Positions 1-12,500 of a stretch of 64,000 nt of DNA are shown here, piece after piece. Origin of the DNA: Incurvaria masculella (taxonomy: Eukaryota > Arthropoda > Insecta > Lepidoptera > Incurvariidae); contig OX335660.1 in assembly GCA_946894095.1 (NCBI GenBank), positions 5,647,001 through 5,711,000 of the forward strand, read 5' to 3'. The notes under the pieces were generated by a model. That model was not told the origin of the DNA. It saw only the letters and a program-made list of their open reading frames with translations, and did no database searches. Numbering within the stretch: position 1 is the first letter of the stretch; every line of letters begins with the position of its first letter. The translations under genes and the position numbers were made by a program.

Positions 1-546
1 TCCCCATTCAAACGTGGAAAGAAGATCATGCGCATATTTCTTGTCAGAGATCCAAAATTATATTTAAAACAGCTTTATTTGATCGAAGTAGATGTCTGAT
101 GACGTTTGGCATTGTAAAATAGTGTTTGGTTTCTAAGTTATATGGTCCGAAAGTTCGAATTTTTCGTGCGTTTTACACAAAAACTTTAGAAATGGATTAC
201 TCGATAACTAGATAACTCGATTAACGATAAAATGAAAAAATCTTAAAAAGATTAGTCATCAGACCTAGCTTGTTTCATGAAGATTTATAATCGATTTGGT
301 TATTGTTTGACTTTTGTCTACAGTGGTAGTGATTTACTGAAAGCAATAAGTCATTTTGTAATATTTTTTTTTGTAAATCTTACCAAATCAAACACTATGC
401 GCATTGTCTGCTTTGTGGACATGTTGCATCGTCCTCATCACGGAACTTGTCTTTTTCTTTAAAACAGAAAAGGTCCCAGAGCGCAATAGTATGGTTTTGA
501 ACCGCGCCCACGAATGAGTTAGTCCCACCGGGAAGGGCCACCTTAA
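1..546 (+). mobile_element. TTAA MITE family A, left end cut by window
   Basis: Non-coding element ending in GGCCACC followed by TTAA at 543-546. The same roughly 550 bp sequence recurs at 3628, 15491/18645, 19287, 44839, 50497 and 53283. Complete copies begin TTAAGGTGGCCCAACCC and end in its inverted complement. A TTAA target with terminal inverted repeats suggests mobilisation by a piggyBac-type transposase. The first bases are outside the window. Confidence 0.75.
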
Positions 547-1967
547 GATGTCGGGCGTGTACCGTTTTACATTCCTGTAGTCATTGTGGTTATTTAAGTT
601 TTTTGTTGATATCTATTGTGATTGTATTTAATAAATGGTTAAGTATTTTGACTTCAAGTTTTTTTCCCATTGCAGGGCCCGAATTAGTGAATTACCCTTT
701 GACAGTGGCATGTACCTTTAATGCGTCATTTGCTTTTAGGTACTTAACATTTATGCAGATATATCAGGTAGTTCTTTCATTGAGATTGTTACATTAAATG
801 AATTTACATTTCTTTTACATTTGGGAGGTGGGACCTCCTTCAGGTTAATTCCAGATTTCGTTTTTTATTTTATAATATGTAATTGTTAAGAAATTAATAT
901 ACTGTTAATAATAACAGAAACATCCAGCATTTATGGGTGTTGAACTGCGTTATTATTATTTGAAATATGGTGAACTGAGCCGGTAGTCCCAGCTGTCACC
1001 TGAATTGGCGTTTACGCCAAACCGATCAACTAGCGTTTTTAAATGTATGGAGAAATTGAATAACGCGCGCAGTGGGCGTTAAGCTAACTAACATTTCGAG
1101 TCCATGTTTGATTTGACAGCTTACTCACCGTCGCCGTAAATACGTCGAAGTTGCCGTTTACGCCGACTGCGACTCAAAGTTTTTATACAAATCGGAAGTC
1201 CGACTTTGACTTTGACAGCTTGAAGAAGTAAAACCACAGAGTATCTAGTAAAAACTTGTATGGAGTTTGACGTTTTTACGTAACTTCGAAGTTCCATAAA
1301 TGCCAATTTAGGTGAGAACTCCGACTGACCACTCAGAAAGTGATGACTGACTAAAATAAAGTAAAGCTATAGAAAACAATCATTTTTATTTCTTAAATAT
1401 TATGGAATAACATCATTTTATATACTTTGTAATTGCAACTAATCAACAATGAACATGACATGCCAATTGTCGAAACATCAAGCCGACTAAATTATATGAA
1501 TTTATGTCATAAATCTATCGGAGGTACTTTTATAACTAAACTCTTTACAAGGTTACCCCTAATGTTAAGAAATCAGTTGAATAAGAAAGGAAATCCTTAT
1601 TTTCTACACCTTAAAAAATACTTGAAAATCACATAAATAACCGATTTTATTGTGAGAATATGTTATGATTAATTATACAGTCACCTTTGCAATTGCAATG
1701 CGTCAACAAAATTTGGATGGGAATAATATACGAGGATGGATTTGTGTCGTAAATTATGAAAATCTAAAAGTTTACTGACATAATTGTCTTAACACGTTTT
1801 TTTTCCATGTTGGAATGGATGTCTGAATTTGTTAACTATGAAAAATTTACCTTACTAAATACCAATATAATTCATTCACTATGTACATGTCAATATTAGA
1901 TGGATTTTAAAATAATCATGGTATATTTGCTATTACAATAGTAACAACAGTATGAGAACCTCCAGCA

Positions 1968-2461
1968 TTAAGGCCCTGGTACTAGCCAAATCGCAAAGTT
2001 AGACGAGGCACCCCAAGTTAACTAACTAAGTCTGACGATTATAAGTGTCATTCTTACAATATATGATTCCTTGTCTAGGAATCAACCTATTTTCGTTAAT
2101 GTATGTTTCCTTTTTCTATACAAAATATATTGCGTTTTGTCCATATACACCGTTTGTGTCCATTTCCGAACTTTTTTGACTAAATGTAGAAATCTAAAAG
2201 CAAATGGAACTTTTTGTTTATGCAAATATTCTGTTTTTGCTTATATCTAGAAATCGAATTACTTTCCGATTTCTAATGAGAAAAATCAACTTTTGTATTT
2301 TTATTATTATTTAAATAAATGATGGAATACAAAAATATTAACAATCCATTATCAGTCTGGAGTTCTATTTGGATTTGCTGAAGCGTTTCACTACATATTA
2401 TTACATTTGTTAAAAAGTGCATTTGTATGGCGCGAGTAGTTGGCTAGTCCTAGCGCCTTAA
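1968..2461 (+). mobile_element. TTAA MITE family C, copy 1
   Basis: TTAA at 1968-1971 and 2458-2461 flanks a sequence whose ends are imperfect inverted repeats (GGCCCTGGTACTAGCCAA against TTGGCTAGTCCTAGCGCC). A near-identical copy lies at 42879-43357. It has no coding capacity. Confidence 0.75.
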
Positions 2462-2937
2462 AACATTGTTTATCTCTATAGATAACATATATATAATATA
2501 GCCATTTATGATATATACGATTGAGAACTCTCCAGTTGCTAATCGAAAATTGGTATCCCTTCTGTCATATTGACGTCGAACTTCGAGTCAAAGGAACTTT
2601 GGAATGATTTTTATTTCTGGTGTAACGACATGAAAAGACACGAAGTACCGAACATTTTACTTTGCAGAATTCTAAAGGGCATGTAAAAAAACTATCATTG
2701 AATACTTTACGTCAATTCAAATACTGTTTCACATCGAAAAGGCATTTTAAATAAGATCAAGTAAAAAGCGTAGACTAAGCATATTGACAACAAATATAAC
2801 CGAGAAACAAATTATTATTATTATATGTTATATACACTAGCAGCTACAAGCCGATGCATGTATTTAAATTTTTGAGTGCACTGTATTCATATTTTTGTAA
2901 GTAAAGTTTGTTTTTTAAGTTTAGTTTTTGATATTTG

Positions 2938-3115
2938 TTCAATTTCTTTTTAAAACTGTTCACTGAGTTAGCACTTATCAATTCTTCTGGCAATTTATTC
3001 CAATTGTCAACAACTCTGTTAGATAGGAAGTGCTTTCTCGGGTTTGAAGTAGTATTATTGCGGTTAAGTTTTTATGGAGTGTCCTCGAAGTCTCTCATTA
3101 GTATTTTTTGTATAT
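2938..3115 (-). mobile_element. CR1/L2-like LINE ORF2 C-terminal relic
   Basis: Read on the minus strand, this stretch gives NPRKHFLSNRVVDNWNKLPE followed by ISANSVNSFK. That is the characteristic C-terminal tail of CR1/L2/Crack-type reverse-transcriptase ORFs. It is only a fragment and contains frame breaks. Relatives occur at 19196-20160 and 21336-21436. Confidence 0.6.
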
Positions 3116-3147
3116 TGGATGGAGCAAAAAATAAAAATTTTAATCAG

Positions 3148-3252
3148 ATAAGGAAGGTCGTGGCATGGCACCTAGTTTCCATGTGGTGTGTTAGGCTGAT
3201 ATCTGACGTTAAGTTTGGTATAAGCCATCGACATCCGGTCACATAAAAAAAA
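3148..3252 (+). mobile_element. SINE 3' tail fragment
   Basis: Contains GGCATGGCACCTAG...GTGGTGTGTTAGGCTGATATC...CACATAAAAAAA, the common 3' body and A-rich tail of the SINEs in this window. The head is missing. Confidence 0.65.
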
Positions 3253-3396
3253 TAGATAAACAATAGACCCCTGGGCAGCCATGTTAGCTACAAATTGTAA
3301 ATATCTGTCAATAATTTAACTAGTCTATGGTTCAGCCGTCCATTTACATTCTGTGCACTATGAAGTGGACTCAAGGTCAGGGCAACGGAGGTCAGT

Positions 3397-3512
3397 TCAG
3401 TCTGTGATGTGAAAGCGGCTGAAGCTGTCGGTCCAGACGTCACGGAGCGGCGCCGCGGGAGACTCCGCGTCCTCGCTGCTCGGCTGCCCGACCAGCTCCG
3501 TGAGAACGTTGC
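3397..3512 (-). CDS. ATRIP: ATRIP exon 14 (terminal)
   Basis: The acceptor is TAACACTTTCCAG before GCAACGTT. It enters in phase 1 and encodes (G)NVLTELVGQPSSEDAES... ending SRFHITD and TGA at 3397-3399. The phase matches the donor of the repeated exon 13. I found no close AATAAA downstream. Confidence 0.7.
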
Positions 3513-6500
3513 CTGGAAAGTGTTACTATATTATATTGAGACCATGTATGTCTGTGCCGATATGCTGAACACAGAAAATATTTAGTGCCTTATACAGTCA
3601 TCTTCTCACTCTTATATATTCGGCGACTTAAGGTGGCCCAACCCGCTCATCTCCCCATACAAAAGGGGAAAGAAGATCACGCCCATATTTCTTGTGTGAG
3701 ATCCAAAATTTTGCTCAAAATAGCTTTATTTGATCGAACTAGATGTCTAATGACCATTGGCATTGTAAAATTGTGTTTGGTTTTGTAAGTTATAAGGTCC
3801 GAAAGTTCGAATTTTTCGCGCGTTTTATACGATAACTTTGGAGGTGGATTACGCAATGATAAAGTAAGAACATCGCAAAAAAATTAGTCATCAGACATAG
3901 CTTATTTAATCAAGATTTATGATCTATTTGGTTTTTGATAGATTTTTTACTACAGCGGTCGTGGTTTACTTCTAGCTATAAGTCGTTTTGAAATTAAAAT
4001 ATTCGTAAATCTTACCAAATCATACACTATGCACATTGTCTTTTTTGTGAACATGTTGCATCTTCCTCATCACGGAGCCTGTTTTATTCTTTGAAACAGA
4101 GAAGGTCCCAGAGCGCAAAAGCAGGGTTTTGTACCGTGCCCGCGAATAAGTTAGGCCCGCCGGATTGGGCCGCCTTAAGAACGGCCCGTAAGCTATGCTC
4201 CCCATACAAACGTAGTTTACTAATAATTTGGAAACCGCTATTCCAATTAAATTGATATTTAATATCTAATATCAGGTAACAAATATCTGTGTCTGCATGC
4301 TTTTGTTTTTTTGAAAAATCCAAACCGAATGAAATGAAAGCAAAAAGAAAATCTTCATACAAATTTTGTTTTCTCTATGGTTTGACCCAGAATAAATTTA
4401 CCGAAAAAACAAAGGCATATTGTAAAGATATTTGTAGCCTAATATTAGATACCAAATATCAAGTAAGTTGGAATATTGATTTTCAAATGATTAGTAAACT
4501 ACGTTTGGATGGAAGGCGAAATTTTCAGGTGCTTACGGGCCAACCTTAAGAGGAAAAGGCACATACATGTGACACTATTTGTTCACCTCACTCTGTCGTA
4601 TTGGGCGTCATAAGAGGAAAAGGGACAGACAGGTGACTTCTTGCTAGCCAGTGCGCCTCGCAGTTTGCCTAATTTTGTCAATGTTTTTGCAAACATATTC
4701 AAATGAACTTAAGCACCATTTAAGCTTATTAAAATAATCGAATGGCAATCTATCTATCGAGACGTCCGCCTATAAGAAGTATTAAATCAGCATGTATATG
4801 ATAATCCCCGTGTCATCGAATATTTAAAAGTTCAGTGACTAGTAGTATTGTGGCTAATCTGTACGCGGTGATTTTATCAAATGACAAGAAATCGTCCCAC
4901 AGCTAGTTTACAAGTCAAGTTGGTACCATCGCATTGGATGAAAAGATGGTCGAAGGGGCAATGAAAAATTAACCGTGTTTTCCATCTAGTTCAATGTAGC
5001 CGTGCTCATAAAGAGAAGGTCCTGGCATGGCACCTAATTCCTTCGGGAACGTGGTGTATTGGGCTAATGTCATAACGGTAGTTGTGTGGTATTAGCCATC
5101 CATGTCAGGTTGCATAAAAAAAAAAGTTGTAAGTTTTTGAAGTAAGGCTGCCGCCTCGTGCAGCGTCCATAGGTACAGCGCGGCGAAACCGCAGCGGCAC
5201 ACGGTCAGCAGCTCCTCGCGGGGACTCGACCCTGACAACTGGTACCGTGTATCTCATGCGTGACGAGGTGCGCACGCATCCCGTCGCAGAGGTCCAGGAA
5301 GGCGCGGTGGGCGCCCTCGTAGTGCGCCAGCAACGGGCGCAGCTCCGCGTCGCGCAGCGTCCAGAGGTACAGCACGGCAACGCCGCAGCGGCACACGGTC
5401 AGCAGCTCCTCGCGGGGACTCGACCCTGACAACTGGTACCGTGTATCTCATGCGTGACGAGGTGCGCACGCATCCCGTCGCAGAGGTCCAGGAAGGCGCG
5501 GTGGGCGCCCTCGTAGTGCGCCAGCAACGGGCGCAGCTCCGCGTCGCGCAGCGTCCAGAGGTACAGCACGGCAACGCCGCAGCGGCACACGGTCAGCAGC
5601 TCCTCGCGGGGACTCGACCCTGACAACTGGTACCGTGTATCTCATGCGTGACGAGGTGCGCACGCATCCCGTCGCAGAGGTCCAGGAAGGCGCGGTGGGC
5701 GCCCTCGTAGTGCGCCAGCAACGGGCGCAGCTCCGCGTCGCGCAGCGTCCAGAGGTACAGCACGGCAACGCCGCAGCGGCACACGGTCAGCAGCTCCTCG
5801 CGGGGACTCGACCCTGACAACTGGTACCGTGTATCTCATGCGTGACGAGGTGCGCACGCATCCCGTCGCAGAGGTCCAGGAAGGCGCGGTGGGCGCCCTC
5901 GTAGTGCGCCAGCAACGGGCGCAGCTCCGCGTCGCGCAGCGTCCACAGGTACAGCGCGGCAACGCCGCAGCGGCACACGGTCAGCAGCTCCTCGCGGGGA
6001 CTCGACCCTGACAACTGGTACCGTGTATCTCATGCGTGACGAGGTGCGCACGCATCCCGTCGCAGAGGTCCAGGAAGGCGCGGTGGGCGCCCTCGTAGTG
6101 CGCCAGCAACGGGCGCAGCTCCGCGTCGCGCAGCGTCCAGAGGTACAGCACGGCAACGCCGCAGCGGCACACGGTCAGCAGCTCCTCGCGGGGACTCGAC
6201 CCTGACAACTGGTACCGTGTATCTCATGCGTGACGAGGTGCGCACGCATCCCGTCGCAGAGGTCCAGGAAGGCGCGGTGGGCGCCCTCGTAGTGCGCCAG
6301 CAACGGGCGCAGCTCCGCGTCGCGCAGCGTCCAGAGGTACAGCACGGCAACGCCGCAGCGGCACACGGTCAGCAGCTCCTCGCGGGGACTCGACCCTGAC
6401 AACTGGTACCGTGTATCTCATGCGTGACGAGGTGCGCACGCATCCCGTCGCAGAGGTCCAGGAAGGCGCGGTGGGCGCCCTCGTAGTGCGCCAGCAACGG

Positions 6501-9500
6501 GCGCAGCTCCGCGTCGCGCAGCGTCCAGAGGTACAGCACGGCAACGCCGCAGCGGCACACGGTCAGCAGCTCCTCGCGGGGACTCGACCCTGACAACTGG
6601 TACCGTGTATCTCATGCGTGACGAGGTGCGCACGCATCCCGTCGCAGAGGTCCAGGAAGGCGCGGTGGGCGCCCTCGTAGTGCGCCAGCAACGGGCGCAG
6701 CTCCGCGTCGCGCAGCGTCCAGAGGTACAGCACGGCAACGCCGCAGCGGCACACGGTCAGCAGCTCCTCGCGGGGACTCGACCCTGACAACTGGTACCGT
6801 GTATCTCATGCGTGACGAGGTGCGCACGCATCCCGTCGCAGAGGTCCAGGAAGGCGCGGTGGGCGCCCTCGTAGTGCGCCAGCAACGGGCGCAGCTCCGC
6901 GTCGCGCAGCGTCCAGAGGTACAGCACGGCAACGCCGCAGCGGCACACGGTCAGCAGCTCCTCGCGGGGACTCGACCCTGACAACTGGTACCGTGTATCT
7001 CATGCGTGACGAGGTGCGCACGCATCCCGTCGCAGAGGTCCAGGAAGGCGCGGTGGGCGCCCTCGTAGTGCGCCAGCAACGGGCGCAGCTCCGCGTCGCG
7101 CAGCGTCCAGAGGTACAGCGCGGCAACGCCGCAGCGGCACACGGTCAGCAGCTCCTCGCGGGGACTCGACCCTGACAACTGGTACCGTGTATCTCATGCG
7201 TGACGAGGTGCGCACGCATCCCGTCGCAGAGGTCCAGGAAGGCGCGGTGGGCGCCCTCGTAGTGCGCCAGCAACGGGCGCAGCTCCGCGTCGCGCAGCGT
7301 CCAGAGGTACAGCACGGCAACGCCGCAGCGGCACACGGTCAGCAGCTCCTCGCGGGGACTCGACCCTGACAACTGGTACCGTGTATCTCATGCGTGACGA
7401 GGTGCGCACGCATCCCGTCGCAGAGGTCCAGGAAGGCGCGGTGGGCGCCCTCGTAGTGCGCCAGCAACGGGCGCAGCTCCGCGTCGCGCAGCGTCCAGAG
7501 GTACAGCACGGCAACGCCGCAGCGGCACACGGTCAGCAGCTCCTCGCGGGGACTCGACCCTGACAACTGGTACCGTGTATCTCATGCGTGACGAGGTGCG
7601 CACGCATCCCGTCGCAGAGGTCCAGGAAGGCGCGGTGGGCGCCCTCGTAGTGCGCCAGCAACGGGCGCAGCTCCGCGTCGCGCAGCGTCCAGAGGTACAG
7701 CACGGCAACGCCGCAGCGGCACACGGTCAGCAGCTCCTCGCGGGGACTCGACCCTGACAACTGGTACCGTGTATCTCATGCGTGACGAGGTGCGCACGCA
7801 TCCCGTCGCAGAGGTCCAGGAAGGCGCGGTGGGCGCCCTCGTAGTGCGCCAGCAACGGGCGCAGCTCCGCGTCGCGCAGCGTCCAGAGGTACAGCACGGC
7901 AACGCCGCAGCGGCACACGGTCAGCAGCTCCTCGCGGGGACTCGACCCTGACAACTGGTACCGTGTATCTCATGCGTGACGAGGTGCGCACGCATCCCGT
8001 CGCAGAGGTCCAGGAAGGCGCGGTGGGCGCCCTCGTAGTGCGCCAGCAACGGGCGCAGCTCCGCGTCGCGCAGCGTCCAGAGGTACAGCACGGCAACGCC
8101 GCAGCGGCACACGGTCAGCAGCTCCTCGCGGGGACTCGACCCTGACAACTGGTACCGTGTATCTCATGCGTGACGAGGTGCGCACGCATCCCGTCGCAGA
8201 GGTCCAGGAAGGCGCGGTGGGCGCCCTCGTAGTGCGCCAGCAACGGGCGCAGCTCCGCGTCGCGCAGCGTCCACAGGTACAGCGCGGCAACGCCGCAGCG
8301 GCACACGGTCAGCAGCTCCTCGCGGGGACTCGACCCTGACAACTGGTACCGTGTATCTCATGCGTGACGAGGTGCGCACGCATCCCGTCGCAGAGGTCCA
8401 GGAAGGCGCGGTGGGCGCCCTCGTAGTGCGCCAGCAACGGGCGCAGCTCCGCGTCGCGCAGCGTCCAGAGGTACAGCGCGGCAACGCCGCAGCGGCACAC
8501 GGTCAGCAGCTCCTCGCGGGGACTCGACCCTGACAACTGGTACCGTGTATCTCATGCGTGACGAGGTGCGCACGCATCCCGTCGCAAAGGTCCAGGAAGG
8601 CGCGGTGGGCGCCCTCGTAGTGCGCCAGCAACGGGCGCAGCTCCGCGTCGCGCAGCGTCCACAGGTACAGCGCGGCAACGCCGCAGCGGCACACGGTCAG
8701 CAGCTCCTCGCGGGGACTCGACCCTGACATGATCGATGGTACATTATAGAATTTAACCCGTGTCACACTACGGTCAAGATGTACGAAGCGTTTCCCTTAT
8801 TTTCCCTTTTGTATGATCACCGAGCTGTAAATTGAGAGCGACAGTACAGATTTTTGGTTCTACTGGAATGACTTTGTACTGAATGATCACAGTACGTGAT
8901 TCTGCCAATTTGCCATACATGGTGGACGACAGGTTAGTAGAATTGTCCAGGTTTCTCCTCCAAGGTTTATCCGTCGGTCTCTAAGAACCGATAAAATAAG
9001 AATAAATGTTTGCATGATGTACAAATGAGCAGAGAATATGTTTGCATAAATATGTAGAATTTTTTGCATAAACGTGTTGAAAATGTAGAGATGTCTGCAT
9101 AAATGTATTAAATAAGTAGAGATGTTTGCATAAATAAGTAGAATATTTTGCTTGAATACAAACATTTTAACAAAAAAAACCGACTTCAAAGAAAAAGTAT
9201 TCCAAAACCAATTAACATGCACTAAAAAGTAAAAAAAAAAAAATTGCCATTTTTGTAGTTATGATTATTGTAATTCTTTGTGTCGGCGTCAGCCGGGCAC
9301 GCACTGCGCCAGTCAAGAGAACCTGGCTACCTTGGCATGATTTTCTCATGGATATCATTGTCAGAACTAAACCAAATTTAAATGGGACCACACGGGAAGC
9401 ACCGGCTTTCAAATAATAAAATAATCAACCCAGGCGAAAGTTATGAGGTAACAAACAAAAAAAATACAGTCGAATTGAGAGCCTCTTGCTTTTTTAAGTC

Positions 9501-12500
9501 GGTTAAAAATGAAATTTTCAGTTTCAGTTTCTTTATTTCTTCCATTAGATGTATATTACACACTCGGATTCGTCATTTTCTTTTTCCTGTCGGTTCGATT
9601 ACTTCTGGCTTCGTCAGGTTGGTCATTGTATTTTTTTTCACCATTGATACTTACAAACTAGTTTACAGTGATTGATTGATTACTACTACTGCTAAAGAAC
9701 ATTATTATAAGAACATTGTATACTTAGGTGAAGAGCAAACTCTTGACTACAATAATGACATATTATTCTTAAGGCTGTTCCGACCCATATAAAGTTGTTT
9801 GCACACATAATGCAAAAAGTATTGCACTTTAAGCCACGAATTAATAATAAAAGTTTAATATAGTCATATTACTTGCAGCGAAAACAATTTCACAATTTCA
9901 GGATTATTGGTTTTGTTACAATTTATTTAAATACGATTTTTATTTAACAGCGCCATCTAACGGTGTAAAACTTCTAATCGGCAATTACAACGCAACCATT
10001 AAACCTGAAATTGTGAACATGTTTTCGCTGCAACTACTATGGCTATATTTAATATTTTGACGAATTCGTGCCTTAAAGTGCAATACTTTTTGCGTTCTGT
10101 GTAAAAAAAACATTGTATGGGTCGGAACATCCTTAATTAATAGGAATTATGATCTAAATTATTCAGTTGTAAAAAGCCGTCCTAAATACCTTTAGGTTGA
10201 TCGATGATTCCATCCTTAAGCATCCTGGCGCACGCCTGCAGCGTGTAAACGAGCACCTGCGCCAGCCGCCGCGAACACTTACACCTGCCCAAAAACAAAT
10301 AACAGTTGGAGGGACCGTGATCTACTGCTTGGGAACATAGATCACGATGGTGACATATATTTGTGTATTTTAGACAGGCAGCTTTGGATGAAATGGCAGT
10401 AGACACCACTTTCTTTCTCATTCTGAGTTAGGTATGTGCATTTAAAGTAGGCAGGCCACGCATGTCGCACAGATATCCACAAATACAGCACGGAAGTATT
10501 TTTTTATTTTTTATTTACTGTTTTATTTATTAGGAAAACTGACAGCTTAACTACTAATACAAAACATGTTTTAAAACTAAACATATCGCCAATTAATAGT
10601 CTTGATGTGGAGAACGTACACAGGAAAAAGAAGCGTCGGAAAATCACCAGCGGGCAACAATTGTCACATTACTTTTACATTTCATAATTTTACACTACAC
10701 TGTTCAGTTTCCTTAGCTTCACTATTTTCTTTTAAACGTATTGTTGAATCAGAGACATATACTACCTCAGCTGACTATATACTGACTATATACCTATAAC
10801 GGTACACGCTGTGCCCACTACCTGTAGGATGATTCGTTCGTTTGTAATACTGAAAATGTGTTTATGTTTGTGTAAGATGGATTTATCCTGTATGTGAGCC
10901 ATATTAATAGATAAATAAATAAAATCATTAAATAAACAACTAGAGAAGAAAAACAGGAGACGCACAACTCGGCGACGTCAGGGGGAGGCCTACGTCCAGC
11001 AGGTGACAGCAAAAGGCTGGAGAAGAAGCGTTGCCTGATGCATTTAAATCATCAAATATTGCTGATAATATTTAGCAAGTTCTTTTAAAAAAATGTTTTT
11101 GGGTGTTTAATCTTCTAGTTATTATTGTTGGTAGATTTTTTTTATTTGTAGTTATTAGTTAGATTTGGGCACACTAATAGCCCATCTGAGTCACTATGCA
11201 CAAAATACTCGGTGATGCTTATGATTCAGACCGCAGTAAGGACACTTAAGGTCGGCCCATAAGCATCAGAAAATTTCGCCTCCCATACAAGCGTAGTTTA
11301 CTAATCATTTGAAAAACACTGTTCCAACTTGCTTGATATTTGGTATCTAATATTAGGCTACAAATATCTGTGTCTGCATGCTTTGTTTTTTCGGTAAATG
11401 TATTCTGCGTCAAACCACACCGGAAACAAAATTCGTATGAAGATTTTCTTTTTGCTTTCATTTCATTCGGTTTGGATTTTTCAAAATAACAAAAGCGTGC
11501 AGACACAGATATTTATTACCTGATATTAGATATTAAATAACAATTTAATTGGAATAGCGGTTTCCAAATGATTAGTAAATTACGTTTGTATGGGGAGCAT
11601 AGCTTACGGGCCGTTCTTAACTTTACTTAGGGCTTGCGGTCTACCACGCTACTGGAAACTTTATGCGGAACCATAACTTCCGCTGGTTCACACATGCAGG
11701 AATCACGATCCTGAGAGACATTAATCAAGCTCACCTAGACTCGCTGGTGAACTGAGTCCAGCGCACGCCGAGCGAGTCGGCGTTGCGGTACAGCGAGAGG
11801 AGGCTCTGTGCGAGCGAGACGACATCTCCCGCACGTCCCTCGCGCTCCAGACACTTGAGGCACGCCTCTAGGTGATTCAGGAACACTTGCAGGAAACACG
11901 ACTCTGAGGAAGAAGTTTTGGATTGTGAAACTAGCGTCAGCTAGCTAGTGTAATTTTTAGGGTTCCGTACCCAAAGGGTGCCAACGGAACCCTATTACTA
12001 AGCCTCCGCTGTCCGTCCATCCATCCGTCCGTCCGTCCGTTCGTTCGGCTGTCCGTCGGTCCGTCCTTCCGTCTGTCACGGGGCTGTATCTCATGAACCG
12101 TAATAGTTAGGCAGCTGAAATTTTCACAGAGAATACATTTATTTTGTCGCTGTAACAACAAATAGGTAAAATTTAAAAATAATAAAAATTGGGGCCCCCA
12201 TACAAAAAACGTAATTTTTTGTGTTAAATCTTGTACGATGGTACGGAACCCTTCGTGTGCGAGTCCGTTTCGTACTTGGCCGGTTTTTTTTTGTTGAGCT
12301 GGTCCCAGAGGGCTAATACCACATATACTGTCATGATATTAGCCCAACGCACCACTTGGAACTAGGTCCCATGCCAGGCAACCATGCTTATATTGCATCT
12401 TTTCATTCAATGAACTAACCCTGCAACCTAATAGGGACCTACACTTTTGCGTAAAATCCGAGCCCTGACCAGTCTCAATTCATTTCATTTATTTGAACTT

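Noticed and set aside
5426..5439. 14-nt spacers as real introns
   Set aside because: Too short for spliceosomal removal; no room for a branch point and snRNP binding.
5232..8723. CRISPR array or bacterial-type direct repeats
   Set aside because: The repeat is 194 bp with no unique spacers, and the setting is a eukaryotic gene.
5247..8727. Repeated 60-residue plus-strand and 106-residue minus-strand open frames in the array
   Set aside because: They are other-frame shadows of the repeated ATRIP exon; only the frame with splice-site phase continuity fits the neighbouring exons.
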